A stretch of 12,290 nucleotides of DNA from Candidatus Cloacimonadota bacterium (lineage in GTDB: Bacteria > Cloacimonadota > Cloacimonadia > Cloacimonadales > TCS61). Below, one piece after another: positions 1 to 7,347 of the stretch. A program made the position numbers and the translations under genes. Where the stretch lies: positions 1-12,290 of the forward strand of contig JACNIV010000320.1 of NCBI GenBank assembly GCA_014382915.1, read 5' to 3'. The stretch's first letter is position 1. Each line of letters starts with the position of its first letter. The notes beneath the pieces were generated by a model, which was not told the DNA's origin, searched no databases, and saw only the letters and a program-made list of their open reading frames with translations.

Positions 1-2
1 AT

Positions 3-1145
3 TATACTTATCACCTTATCGAAGATAACTATGATGATATAACGATAGATGGACTTGAAGACTTTAATAATACAAATGAATTTTCTACGTTCGATTTCTT
101 AGGTTCTGCATTTCTTCCCGATGTAAATGGTTATGAAATTCGTGGTGATATCAACTTTCAAAACAGAAATACATCGTGGGGTATTGATGATAGTGAAGAA
201 TTGAGAATAGATGACCTCGACCCGGAAATTGTCGATTATGAAGATTATGAAATTGAGCAGGCAACCTTCAATTCCACACTTGAAGAAAAAGGAAATTCTT
301 TTGCTGTTGGAGGTTCCATCAGGAAAACTTTCAACCAGGCATCGCAAAGAAAGAATGACGGCTACTGGAGATTTGGTGCTGGCATAAACTTCGGTTCATT
401 TGATTACAAAGACTCAGAAGAAGATATAAATACTTACATTGAAAAATTTCTCGATCCAGAAGATTCACTCAATATAGATTACATCGAAACAATCACGGAA
501 AAAGAAGAATCTGCCGATGATGGAACAAATAAAATACTCGGATTTGATATCTCTTTTAAATTGAATTATCCTTTAGATGAGAAAGTGTACTTTGGCATCG
601 GCGGACATCTGGATCATAATACTGCAAACCGTGAAACTGATTATATCGAATCGATCGAAAACATCGAAGACTTCGAGATCCTAGATGAGGAAGCAACTGC
701 AAGTGATTATACGATCACAGAAACTTATGGTTATACTGCCGATAGAACTTTCGAACATAGTCAAACTATCCTTTCACTTCCGGTAGGAATTGAATATAAG
801 TTCACTAATAACAATAAATGGGCAGGAAGATTCGGAGCTATTTTCAGAAATGTATTCACCACGATCAATGATGCAAAACAGATCACCAATGCAGAACCAT
901 TTATTACCGAAACCGTTTTAGGTGATGGAACAACTGACGTTGTGATAGAAGATAATATATATGAATCTACCAGTGAACACACAAATTCAGCCTATAGCGA
1001 TACCGATTTCTATTACGGAATTGGCTTCCAACCAACAGATAAAATGCAGATCGACCTGTTAGGTTATTTTGGTTCTGCAGGTAATTCACTGTTGGATGCT
1101 GATTTCTACCGAAATTTAAGATTATCTTTCACACTTAAGTTCTAA
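3..1145 (+). CDS. Outer-membrane beta-barrel protein, 5' end outside the window
   Basis: The frame is open from base 3 without a stop, so the real start lies upstream; a TTG at 201 begins a shorter possible reading frame but is not needed. About 380 residues are visible. Alternating hydrophobic/polar stretches of 8-12 residues (for example GYWRFGAGINFGSF, KVYFGIGGHLDH, WAGRFGAIFRNVF, DFYYGIGFQPTDKMQIDLLG) are typical of transmembrane beta-strands. They are separated by long, strongly acidic loops rich in Asp and Glu. The protein ends LRLSFTLKF, a C-terminal strand with a final Phe, which is the usual signal for insertion by the BAM complex. I infer a beta-barrel protein of the outer membrane with acidic outer loops. 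No specific porin or transporter family is recognisable and the substrate is unknown. The gene is followed by an intrinsic terminator and so ends its transcript. Confidence 0.75.
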   Translation, partial: YTYHLIEDNYDDITIDGLEDFNNTNEFSTFDFLGSAFLPDVNGYEIRGDINFQNRNTSWGIDDSEELRIDDLDPEIVDYEDYEIEQATFNSTLEEKGNSFAVGGSIRKTFNQASQRKNDGYWRFGAGINFGSFDYKDSEEDINTYIEKFLDPEDSLNIDYIETITEKEESADDGTNKILGFDISFKLNYPLDEKVYFGIGGHLDHNTANRETDYIESIENIEDFEILDEEATASDYTITETYGYTADRTFEHSQTILSLPVGIEYKFTNNNKWAGRFGAIFRNVFTTINDAKQITNAEPFITETVLGDGTTDVVIEDNIYESTSEHTNSAYSDTDFYYGIGFQPTDKMQIDLLGYFGSAGNSLLDADFYRNLRLSFTLKF

Positions 1146-1166
1146 TCACCATAGTTTAAAAAAACT

Positions 1167-1198
1167 AAGCATCCGGCTTTTGTCGGATGCTTTTTTTT
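1167..1198 (+). terminator. Intrinsic terminator after the beta-barrel gene
   Basis: A perfect 9-bp stem (AAGCATCCG at 1167-1175 paired with CGGATGCTT at 1184-1192) closes an 8-base loop and runs into a tract of eight T (1191-1198). It lies 22 bases after the stop codon of the beta-barrel gene. A run of A at 1158-1164 precedes the stem, but no gene reads toward it from the right, so it most likely works only on the plus strand. Confidence 0.9.
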
Positions 1199-1252
1199 CT
1201 TGTCATTTTTTCATAGATTCCCGAATTTAACAATTGTACAAAAGGAGACCAG

Positions 1253-2062
1253 ATGAAAAAAATATGTGTTGCTATGCTGCTTTTGTGTAGCGTTTTTGCA
1301 TATACTCAACAATTGGAGATGACAGTTTCCGGGCAAGCTACATTATTTGAATCTGCGCCAAATCAAAGATGGTTGATCGGAAAAATCGGCAATCAATATA
1401 AGATCTATGAAGAAGATTTCACAGAAGTTGCAACCTTCGACCTTGGAATCCATCAAAACGATGTTAGCTGGCTTTATGGTGCAGCCCGAGATTTCGATGG
1501 TGATGATAACATCGAAGTTCTGTACCAAGCAAATATAGACGGAAATTATTCTGTTTTCCTCAGAGATATTTCAACAGGTCAAATCCAGGTTCAGTATAGT
1601 GAAAATTCATCATTCTGGTATTATTGTTTTTGTTATGGCTATCTGGGAAACGAATGGATATTCGTGATCTCCCGTTATAATATGTCTTTATATAATTATG
1701 ATGTAAGCTATGTCTATCGCTCGGGAGTTCAGGTATCTGATATTGGTGATACGGAACATTCAAATATTTTAAGTTCACTTCTGAATTATCCAAACCCTTT
1801 CATTTACGGAACAAATGGAAATTCGGGAACTACGATAGAATTTTCTTTAAATGAAAGCTCATTTATTGTGTTAAAAATCTTCAATGTAAAGGATCAACTC
1901 GTTAAGGAATTGATTTCCGATCAAATATTCGATAAAGGAATTCATACAGTATTCTGGAATGGAAGCAATAAACACGGCAGTCCTTTACCCAGTGGGGTTT
2001 ATATTTACAAATTACAGGTAAATGGAAAAATACAGTTGAACAAAACATTGATCTTGAAATAA
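1253..2062 (+). CDS. Secreted protein with FlgD-like / T9SS type A C-terminal sorting domain
   Basis: 269 residues. The start is fixed by the ribosome binding site AAGGAG a few bases upstream and by an immediate signal peptide (MKKICVAMLLLCSVFAYTQQ). Residues 21-160 form a beta-rich region of unknown family. It contains an acidic DFDGDD motif at 80-85, resembling the calcium loops of FG-GAP/VCBS-type repeats. Residues 178-183 are NYPNPF, the usual opening of the FlgD-like immunoglobulin-fold or Por-type sorting domain. It continues with LKIFNVKDQLVKEL, HTVFWNGSN and LPSGVYIYKLQVNG and ends in a basic LILK. In known T9SS bacteria this domain sends the protein through the outer membrane, where it is usually removed; whether this organism uses a full T9SS cannot be seen here. 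The mature part is only about 150 residues, short for this class, and could bind a surface or partner. No catalytic residues are recognised. Confidence 0.8.
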   Translation: MKKICVAMLLLCSVFAYTQQLEMTVSGQATLFESAPNQRWLIGKIGNQYKIYEEDFTEVATFDLGIHQNDVSWLYGAARDFDGDDNIEVLYQANIDGNYSVFLRDISTGQIQVQYSENSSFWYYCFCYGYLGNEWIFVISRYNMSLYNYDVSYVYRSGVQVSDIGDTEHSNILSSLLNYPNPFIYGTNGNSGTTIEFSLNESSFIVLKIFNVKDQLVKELISDQIFDKGIHTVFWNGSNKHGSPLPSGVYIYKLQVNGKIQLNKTLILK

Positions 2063-2076
2063 ATCTGCTTTTGTTA

Positions 2077-2105
2077 TTGACATAAAAATTCCAGTTTTCC
2101 TAATT
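2077..2105 (+). promoter_or_regulatory. Possible promoter before the AI-2E permease gene
   Basis: The 66-base gap before the permease gene contains a perfect TTGACA (2077-2082), the consensus sigma-70 -35 box. It is followed by an A/T-rich stretch. At the expected distance the -10 match is poor (CTAATT/TAATTC around 2100-2106). The same TTGACA occurs in two other short gene gaps of this window. The call rests on the -35 box and its position only. Confidence 0.3.
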
Positions 2106-2128
2106 CTCCACAATAATAGGGAGAAAAA

Positions 2129-3166
2129 ATGAAAGAACTAAATTCTATAAAAATATTTCTGGGTGTTATCAGCCTGGCAATTGTTGTTGTTATTCTTAAA
2201 GAATTGAAAACCATATTCGTCCCATTAACGTTTGCCGCATTCCTTTCTTTCCTGTTCCAACCATTGAACCGTTTCCTGCTTAATAAAAAAATACCTGTGG
2301 GAATTACTATTCTTTTGATGGTAATAATAATACTGGTTTCGTTCACATTGATGGGAACTATCGTTTATACGAGTATTTCTTCATTTGTAACCGAATTCCC
2401 AAAATACGAAGCACAAATATCCGAAATGTTCCAAGAGCTTATAGTTCAGTTGGAAATCCCTGTAGAAAAGGTAATGGATTATCTAAAAAACAAAGTTAAC
2501 TGGCTTCAACTTGCCGATAGATTTTCACTTTCAAAGATAATCTCGGGCACAATGGGTACTTTTATTGATTTCCTTGTAAAGCTGCTCCTTACTGTCGCTT
2601 TTATGATATTCATAGTTCTGGAACGAACCAAGTTGATCAAACGTGTTGAAAGGGTTCTAACGATAGACGAAGCAAAACACTCAACCAATGTGGTCCTAAA
2701 GATCGAACAATCGGTAAAAACCTATATCGTAAACAAAACATTCATAAGCCTTATCACCGGGCTTATCAGCATGTTCTTTATTGCTGTTCTGGGAATTAAC
2801 TTTGCAGTTATTTCCGGACTCTTGATATTTATTCTTAATTATATTCCCAATCTCGGCTCGATAGTAGCTTCTGCTTTTCCCATGCTCATTTGTTTTATTC
2901 AGTTTGGAATCAGCTGGCAGCTCATTGCCATTTCCATAGCTCTCATTTCCACTCAGATGATAATGGGAAATTTCGTAGAACCCAAAATGATGGGAACAGG
3001 ATTGAAGCTATCTCCTCTTTTTGTTTTGATCGCTTTGATCTTCTGGTTCTGGGTATGGGGACCTGTTGGAATGATACTGGCTGTCCCAATATCCTCTGCC
3101 ATGAATCTTATAATCAAGGAAATACCTGCTTTAAAGATCGTCTCTGCTTTTATCAGCAGCGAATAA
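2129..3166 (+). CDS. AI-2E family transporter (PerM/TqsA-like membrane permease)
   Basis: 345 residues, the normal length for this family (PF01594, formerly UPF0118). An AGGGAG ribosome binding site five bases upstream supports the start. Likely membrane segments lie near residues 8-26, 29-46, 58-80, 145-164, 203-222, 224-240, 246-275 and 296-325. A soluble helical stretch (about 85-140) lies between the third and fourth segments, as is typical. The family signatures are clear: NYIPNLGSIVA (237-247) and NFVEPKMMGTGLKLSPLF (281-298), then the GPVGMILAVP end (311-320). Members export varied small molecules or act as ion/H+ antiporters; autoinducer-2 export was shown for E. coli TqsA only, so the substrate here is unknown. 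The stop codon is one base before the next start, so it is probably co-translated with the DUF512 protein. Confidence 0.92.
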   Translation: MKELNSIKIFLGVISLAIVVVILKELKTIFVPLTFAAFLSFLFQPLNRFLLNKKIPVGITILLMVIIILVSFTLMGTIVYTSISSFVTEFPKYEAQISEMFQELIVQLEIPVEKVMDYLKNKVNWLQLADRFSLSKIISGTMGTFIDFLVKLLLTVAFMIFIVLERTKLIKRVERVLTIDEAKHSTNVVLKIEQSVKTYIVNKTFISLITGLISMFFIAVLGINFAVISGLLIFILNYIPNLGSIVASAFPMLICFIQFGISWQLIAISIALISTQMIMGNFVEPKMMGTGLKLSPLFVLIALIFWFWVWGPVGMILAVPISSAMNLIIKEIPALKIVSAFISSE

Positions 3167-3167
3167 T

Positions 3168-4418
3168 ATGCCCCTAAAAATTGCATCTGTGGCTACTGAC
3201 AGTCTATCCGCTGAACACAATTTACAAGTAGGAGACACAATAATTTCCATCAATGATCATGATATTAACGATTTTCTTGATCTTCGATTTTTTGGTGCAG
3301 AAGAAACCTTAGAGATCAATTATCAAAATTCACGAGGAAAATTCAAACAGATAACAATTCTTCAAAATTGGGAAACCCCTCTTGGCATTGAACCTGTTTC
3401 CCACAAATGCAGAACCTGTACAAATGATTGTATCTTCTGTTTTGTAGATCAGATGCGTCCCAGTTTCAGGAAAACATTATATATTAAAGATGACGACTAT
3501 AAACTTTCTTTTGCCTTTGGAAATTTCATCACACTAACCAACCTTACGGAAAGAGATTATCAAAAGATATTTGAGCAGCGATTGAGCCCCTTGTACATTT
3601 CTGTTCATACCACCAATCCTTTACTTCACCAGAAAATGCTGCGTTACAAACAAGATTTTAACATTATGGAAAAGCTGGAATATCTCTCAAAAAACGGAAT
3701 AGCTCTTCATACACAGATAGTTGTTGTGCCCGGCTGGAATGATGGTGATGAATTGCTTCAATCTTTAAAAGACCTTACTTCACCTGGCTTGAATGTTCTC
3801 TCTGTAGGTATTGTACCGGTAGGGCTTACAAAATACAGGAATTCCCTCATCAATATTAAGAATGTTTCTCCAGAACTGGCAAAAGAGCTTATAGAATTAT
3901 CAGCTAAATTTCCTAAGACTTACTGTTCCGATGAAATTTACCTGCTGGCAAATGAAGAAATTCCATCCAAAAATTTCTATGATGGCTATCCTCAACTGGA
4001 AAACGGTATTGGCATGATACGTCTGATGCTGGAGAACTGGAAATCCTGCAAAGAAGCATTTATCAAAGAAATAACAGCGATAAATTCAAGTTTTGTTTTT
4101 GTTACCGGTAAGCTTGCTTTCAAGCATATTTCTAAAATAGCAGAAGAAATTAATGAAATATTACCCAGAAAAATCAGTACTATTTCAATTGTTAATATTT
4201 TTTTTGGTACTTCAGTATCAGTAACAGGTCTTCTGGCAGGAGCAGATATCCTGTCTCAGGTTAATACCTTACAAAACAGAACCGCTGTGTTAAGTAGTAA
4301 TATTTTCAACGAAAATGGAATAACCCTGGATAATATTAGTAAAACCCAACTTAAAGATAGGCTTGGTTGTAAACTTCTGATAGTGAACGAAGATTTCTCT
4401 TACTGGAATCATATCTAA
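3168..4418 (+). CDS. DUF512 protein: PDZ-like domain, radical SAM iron-sulfur centre
   Basis: 416 residues. Residues 1-65 look like a PDZ domain (SLSAEHNLQVGDTIISINDH). A cysteine cluster follows: C81, C84, C88, C91, in which C84-x3-C88-x2-C91 is the radical SAM iron-sulfur motif. The surrounding text CIFCFVDQMRP and LYIKDDDYKLSFAFGNFITL is diagnostic of DUF512 proteins. Further family blocks are VVVPGWNDGDE (186-196), SVGIVPVGLTKYR (212-224), the CSDEIYLL / YDGYPQLENGIG region (253-282) and the C-terminal FFGTSVSVTGLLAGADIL (345-362). The family is widespread in anaerobes and its reaction is not established, so no function is assigned. The ATG lies one base after the permease stop (TAATATG) with no clear ribosome binding site, suggesting translation by re-initiation. 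The gene ends in tandem in-frame stops, TAA then TAG. Confidence 0.93.
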   Translation: MPLKIASVATDSLSAEHNLQVGDTIISINDHDINDFLDLRFFGAEETLEINYQNSRGKFKQITILQNWETPLGIEPVSHKCRTCTNDCIFCFVDQMRPSFRKTLYIKDDDYKLSFAFGNFITLTNLTERDYQKIFEQRLSPLYISVHTTNPLLHQKMLRYKQDFNIMEKLEYLSKNGIALHTQIVVVPGWNDGDELLQSLKDLTSPGLNVLSVGIVPVGLTKYRNSLINIKNVSPELAKELIELSAKFPKTYCSDEIYLLANEEIPSKNFYDGYPQLENGIGMIRLMLENWKSCKEAFIKEITAINSSFVFVTGKLAFKHISKIAEEINEILPRKISTISIVNIFFGTSVSVTGLLAGADILSQVNTLQNRTAVLSSNIFNENGITLDNISKTQLKDRLGCKLLIVNEDFSYWNHI

Positions 4419-4452
4419 TAGATTTTATTAAAGTAATTGTATTTTATTCAAC

Positions 4453-4481
4453 TTGACAGAAAAACATTCCACAAATTTATC
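4453..4481 (+). promoter_or_regulatory. Possible sigma-70 promoter before the sensor gene
   Basis: In the 97-base gap before the large sensor gene, a perfect TTGACA (4453-4458) is separated by exactly 17 bases from TTTATC (4476-4481). The latter is a weak (3 of 6) match to TATAAT. No terminator is visible after the DUF512 gene, so read-through from upstream is also possible. Confidence 0.4.
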
Positions 4482-4515
4482 TTTTTTCAATAAAAAATAT
4501 TTAATAGGATATTGA

Positions 4516-7293
4516 ATGGCAGCAAAAGAATACATACTGATTGTTGAAGATGAAATAATAGTAGCAGAAGATATCCAGAAGATACTTAAGGATTACGGTT
4601 ACCTGGTACCTAAGATCATTTCAACAGGTGAAGAGACTATCCAATATGTAAAAAAAAACCAACCAGATTTAATACTCATGGATATTATGCTGCGGACTCA
4701 ATTAAATGGTATCGAGGTTGCAAAGGAAATATCCAATCTTAACATTCCTATTATTTACATTACTGCTTATTCTGATAGTGATTTTATTAAACAGGCTAAG
4801 CTAACAGAACCATTCGGTTATTTATTAAAGCCATTCAGAGAACGTGAATTGATGGCTACTATTGAAATGGCATTATATAAGCATAAAATGGACAAAATGC
4901 TTAAAGAAAGCGAAAATAAATTCCGGACACTGGTGGAAACAACTAAAGAAAGCATCTGTGTTGTAGATGAAGATGAAAATATCACCTTCAGCAATAACGC
5001 TTCTGCAGAGATATTCGGTTGCCCGGTCAGTGAACTTGTGGGACAAAACCTAAATGATTTTGTTACTGATGAGGAATTTAAAAAGATACTTTCACAAACA
5101 GGCCAGAGAAAAAATAATAAATCTTCCAGGTATGAAGTTGAAATAACCCGGAAAAACGGTGTTAAAAGAATAATAAGTATTAATGCCAGCCCGAAATTTA
5201 CTCAAGGTCTTTATAAGGGTGCATTTGGAATATTCAATGATATTACCGAGGAAAAACAGAAACAACATCAACTGAAAGAAGCTAAAGATAATTATCAAAG
5301 GATATTTGAAAACATCCAGGATGTTTATTGTGAGATCGATTTCGATGGAATTTTGTATGAAATAAGCCCTTCAGTTGAAGCGATGAGCAGTTATATTCGT
5401 GAAGAACTCATTGGAAAATCCATCAATGACATTTACTTCGACTGCAATGAAAAAGATACATTTCTTTCCAAGATCACCAAAGAAGGCCTGGTTACAGATT
5501 ATTATTTAAAACTTAAAGACAAAGATGGCAGTACTATGCTCTGTTCTGTTAATGCAAAATTGGTAAGAAATGATAAAACCGGAACAATAAAGATAATCGG
5601 TTCACTTCGAAATATTACAGACAGAAAGGAATCCGAAGTTGCAATTCATAATAGTGAAGAACGCTACAAGAGGCTGTTTGAATCATCTATCGACGCCATA
5701 ATGATGTTAGATCATAAAGGCATTTTTGAATATAATAACGCCACTCTAAAACTTTTTAATGTGTCGGATAAAAAAGAATTACTTAACCAATCGATTTCAG
5801 ATGTTTCACCCTTAAAACAACCGAATGGAGAAAGTTCCCAATTGGCTGCAAACCGGCATCTCGAAAAAGCCTACAAAGATGGTTATAATAAATTTGAGTG
5901 GGTTCTGAAAAAGAAGAACGGAGATTTGTTTACGGCTGAAATATGGTTAACTGCTTTCAGCTTAAATAATAAAGATGTAATCCAGGCTACAATAAGAGAT
6001 TTATCCTTTAAAAAAAAAACTCTGGAAAAACTGCAAAAAACACACGACGAAGTTAAAGAAAAGATAAACCAACGCACAAACGAACTTATAAAGACCAACG
6101 AATTTCTGCAAAAACAGATTAATGATAAAATTCATGTGGAAGATGCTCTTCAACGTAAAACATTACAACAGGAATTACTATTAAAAACAGCTCGATATAT
6201 AAATTCCAGTTTGGATGTAATCGAAGTTCTGCGGCGGATTGCAACAGAAGTAATGGATTTACTTAACTCTTATGGCTGTACCATATACTTGCTGGCAGAA
6301 GATAGTAAGACATTACTCCCACAAATTGTAATAGATCCGGTTTATAAAAAAGAGATCATGTCTACTCCTCTCGATATTGAAACCAGTTTTACAGGAAAGG
6401 CTGTAAAAGCAAAAGAAAGCTTAATGTTTAACGATGCTGTACAAAATACAAATGGTTATCAAATCCCCGGTACTACCGAGGAAGAAAATGAAAGGATAAT
6501 CGCAGCGCCTTTTGTAGCTGAAGGAAAAGTTTTAGGAGCGATTTGCCTGAATAGGATAGGACCCTATTTTACAAGAGAAGACCTGGCTCTGGCAGATACA
6601 TTTGCCAATTATGCCGCTACAGCTATAAAAAACGCACAGACCTATCAGAAATTACAACACGAAATCGAGGAGCGGAACCTGGCAGAAAAAGCCCATCGTG
6701 AAAGCGAAAAAAGATACAAAGACCTACAAACTAATGTTCCTGTGGGTATCTTCCGAGCTACCCCGGAAGGAAAACTATTAGCGGCAAATCCAGCTTTGTT
6801 TGAAATGTTCGGATATGAATCTGAGGAAGATTTTATAACCATTCCAACACCACAACTCTATTTCCGCTCAAAAGATCGCATAATGCTTATGGAGGAACTT
6901 CGCTCTAAAAGTGAGATTTATGATTTTGAGGTTCAACTTTTAAAAAAGAACGGAGAAATCTTCTGGTGCTCTCTGAGTATTAAAACCATCCCTAATGAAA
7001 AAGGAGAATGGATATACCAGGACGGAATGATAACCGATATCTCAGAAAGAAAACTCTCTGAACTAACCCATAATGTACTTTATAATATTGGAAATGCTGT
7101 TAATTCAACCAAAGACCTGCAGGAATTCTTTAAAACCATTCACCATGAACTTGCTAAGATCATTCGAACAAAAAATTTCTACATTGCACTATACGATAAA
7201 AGTTCGAATTTAATAACCTCACCTTATTATGTTGATCAATTTAATAAAAAAACTCCACCTCAGCAGGAACTTGGACAAGGTTTAACTGCTTAA
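4516..7293 (+). CDS. N-terminal part of a sensor/response regulator: receiver, four PAS, GAF domains; ends at a nonsense codon
   Basis: 925 residues, cytoplasmic, with no membrane segments. A receiver domain (1-122) has acidic pocket E11/D12, phospho-acceptor D56 (LILMDIML), T83 and K105 (LLKPF), so it should be phosphorylated by a histidine kinase; none is encoded here. PAS domains follow at about 130-245, 256-370 and 380-495, each preceded or followed by the usual ITEEK / ITDRKE-type linker. A coiled coil runs about 497-552, then GAF 1 (553-705), PAS 4 (728-845) and the first half of GAF 2 (848-925). The frame stops at TAA 7291-7293 in the middle of GAF 2, leaving no output domain. The same frame stays open afterwards and completes the GAF fold, then reaches an HD-GYP domain. 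This is therefore best read as the front part of one broken gene (or one with a sequence error). AGGAT six bases upstream is a modest ribosome binding site. Poly-A tracts (A9 at 4650, A10 at 6010) lie inside the gene. Confidence 0.88.
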   Translation: MAAKEYILIVEDEIIVAEDIQKILKDYGYLVPKIISTGEETIQYVKKNQPDLILMDIMLRTQLNGIEVAKEISNLNIPIIYITAYSDSDFIKQAKLTEPFGYLLKPFRERELMATIEMALYKHKMDKMLKESENKFRTLVETTKESICVVDEDENITFSNNASAEIFGCPVSELVGQNLNDFVTDEEFKKILSQTGQRKNNKSSRYEVEITRKNGVKRIISINASPKFTQGLYKGAFGIFNDITEEKQKQHQLKEAKDNYQRIFENIQDVYCEIDFDGILYEISPSVEAMSSYIREELIGKSINDIYFDCNEKDTFLSKITKEGLVTDYYLKLKDKDGSTMLCSVNAKLVRNDKTGTIKIIGSLRNITDRKESEVAIHNSEERYKRLFESSIDAIMMLDHKGIFEYNNATLKLFNVSDKKELLNQSISDVSPLKQPNGESSQLAANRHLEKAYKDGYNKFEWVLKKKNGDLFTAEIWLTAFSLNNKDVIQATIRDLSFKKKTLEKLQKTHDEVKEKINQRTNELIKTNEFLQKQINDKIHVEDALQRKTLQQELLLKTARYINSSLDVIEVLRRIATEVMDLLNSYGCTIYLLAEDSKTLLPQIVIDPVYKKEIMSTPLDIETSFTGKAVKAKESLMFNDAVQNTNGYQIPGTTEEENERIIAAPFVAEGKVLGAICLNRIGPYFTREDLALADTFANYAATAIKNAQTYQKLQHEIEERNLAEKAHRESEKRYKDLQTNVPVGIFRATPEGKLLAANPALFEMFGYESEEDFITIPTPQLYFRSKDRIMLMEELRSKSEIYDFEVQLLKKNGEIFWCSLSIKTIPNEKGEWIYQDGMITDISERKLSELTHNVLYNIGNAVNSTKDLQEFFKTIHHELAKIIRTKNFYIALYDKSSNLITSPYYVDQFNKKTPPQQELGQGLTA
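7291..7293 (+). other. In-frame TAA dividing the PAS/GAF/HD-GYP gene
   Basis: The stop lies in the same reading phase as both flanking frames (4516 and 7348 are both phase 1). The translation around it reads GQGLTA-stop-VIRTGKSLFL. GAF domains of this type commonly read GLTxYVIRTGKP, so the stop falls where Tyr (TAT/TAC) is expected, and a single third-base change would create TAA. No other stop occurs in the 557 codons that follow. That points to a recent mutation or a base-call error rather than two separate genes. Confidence 0.85.
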
Positions 7294-7347
7294 GTAATTC
7301 GCACGGGAAAATCACTCTTTCTGGATAAAAAGAAACGTGATGATCTT

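Noticed and set aside
99..347. Minus-strand open frame of 82 codons at the left edge.
   Set aside because: It is antisense to the beta-barrel gene, which stays open from base 3 and has a consistent barrel-like pattern.
2129..3166. Quorum-sensing role through autoinducer-2 export.
   Set aside because: Only the family name suggests this. No luxS or lsr-type gene is in the window and most family members have other or unknown substrates.
7291..7293. TAA read as an amino acid (stop codon reassignment).
   Set aside because: TAA is the normal end codon of several genes in the window (stops ending at 1145, 2062, 3166, 4418 and 8967), so reassignment would break them. A point mutation or base error is simpler.
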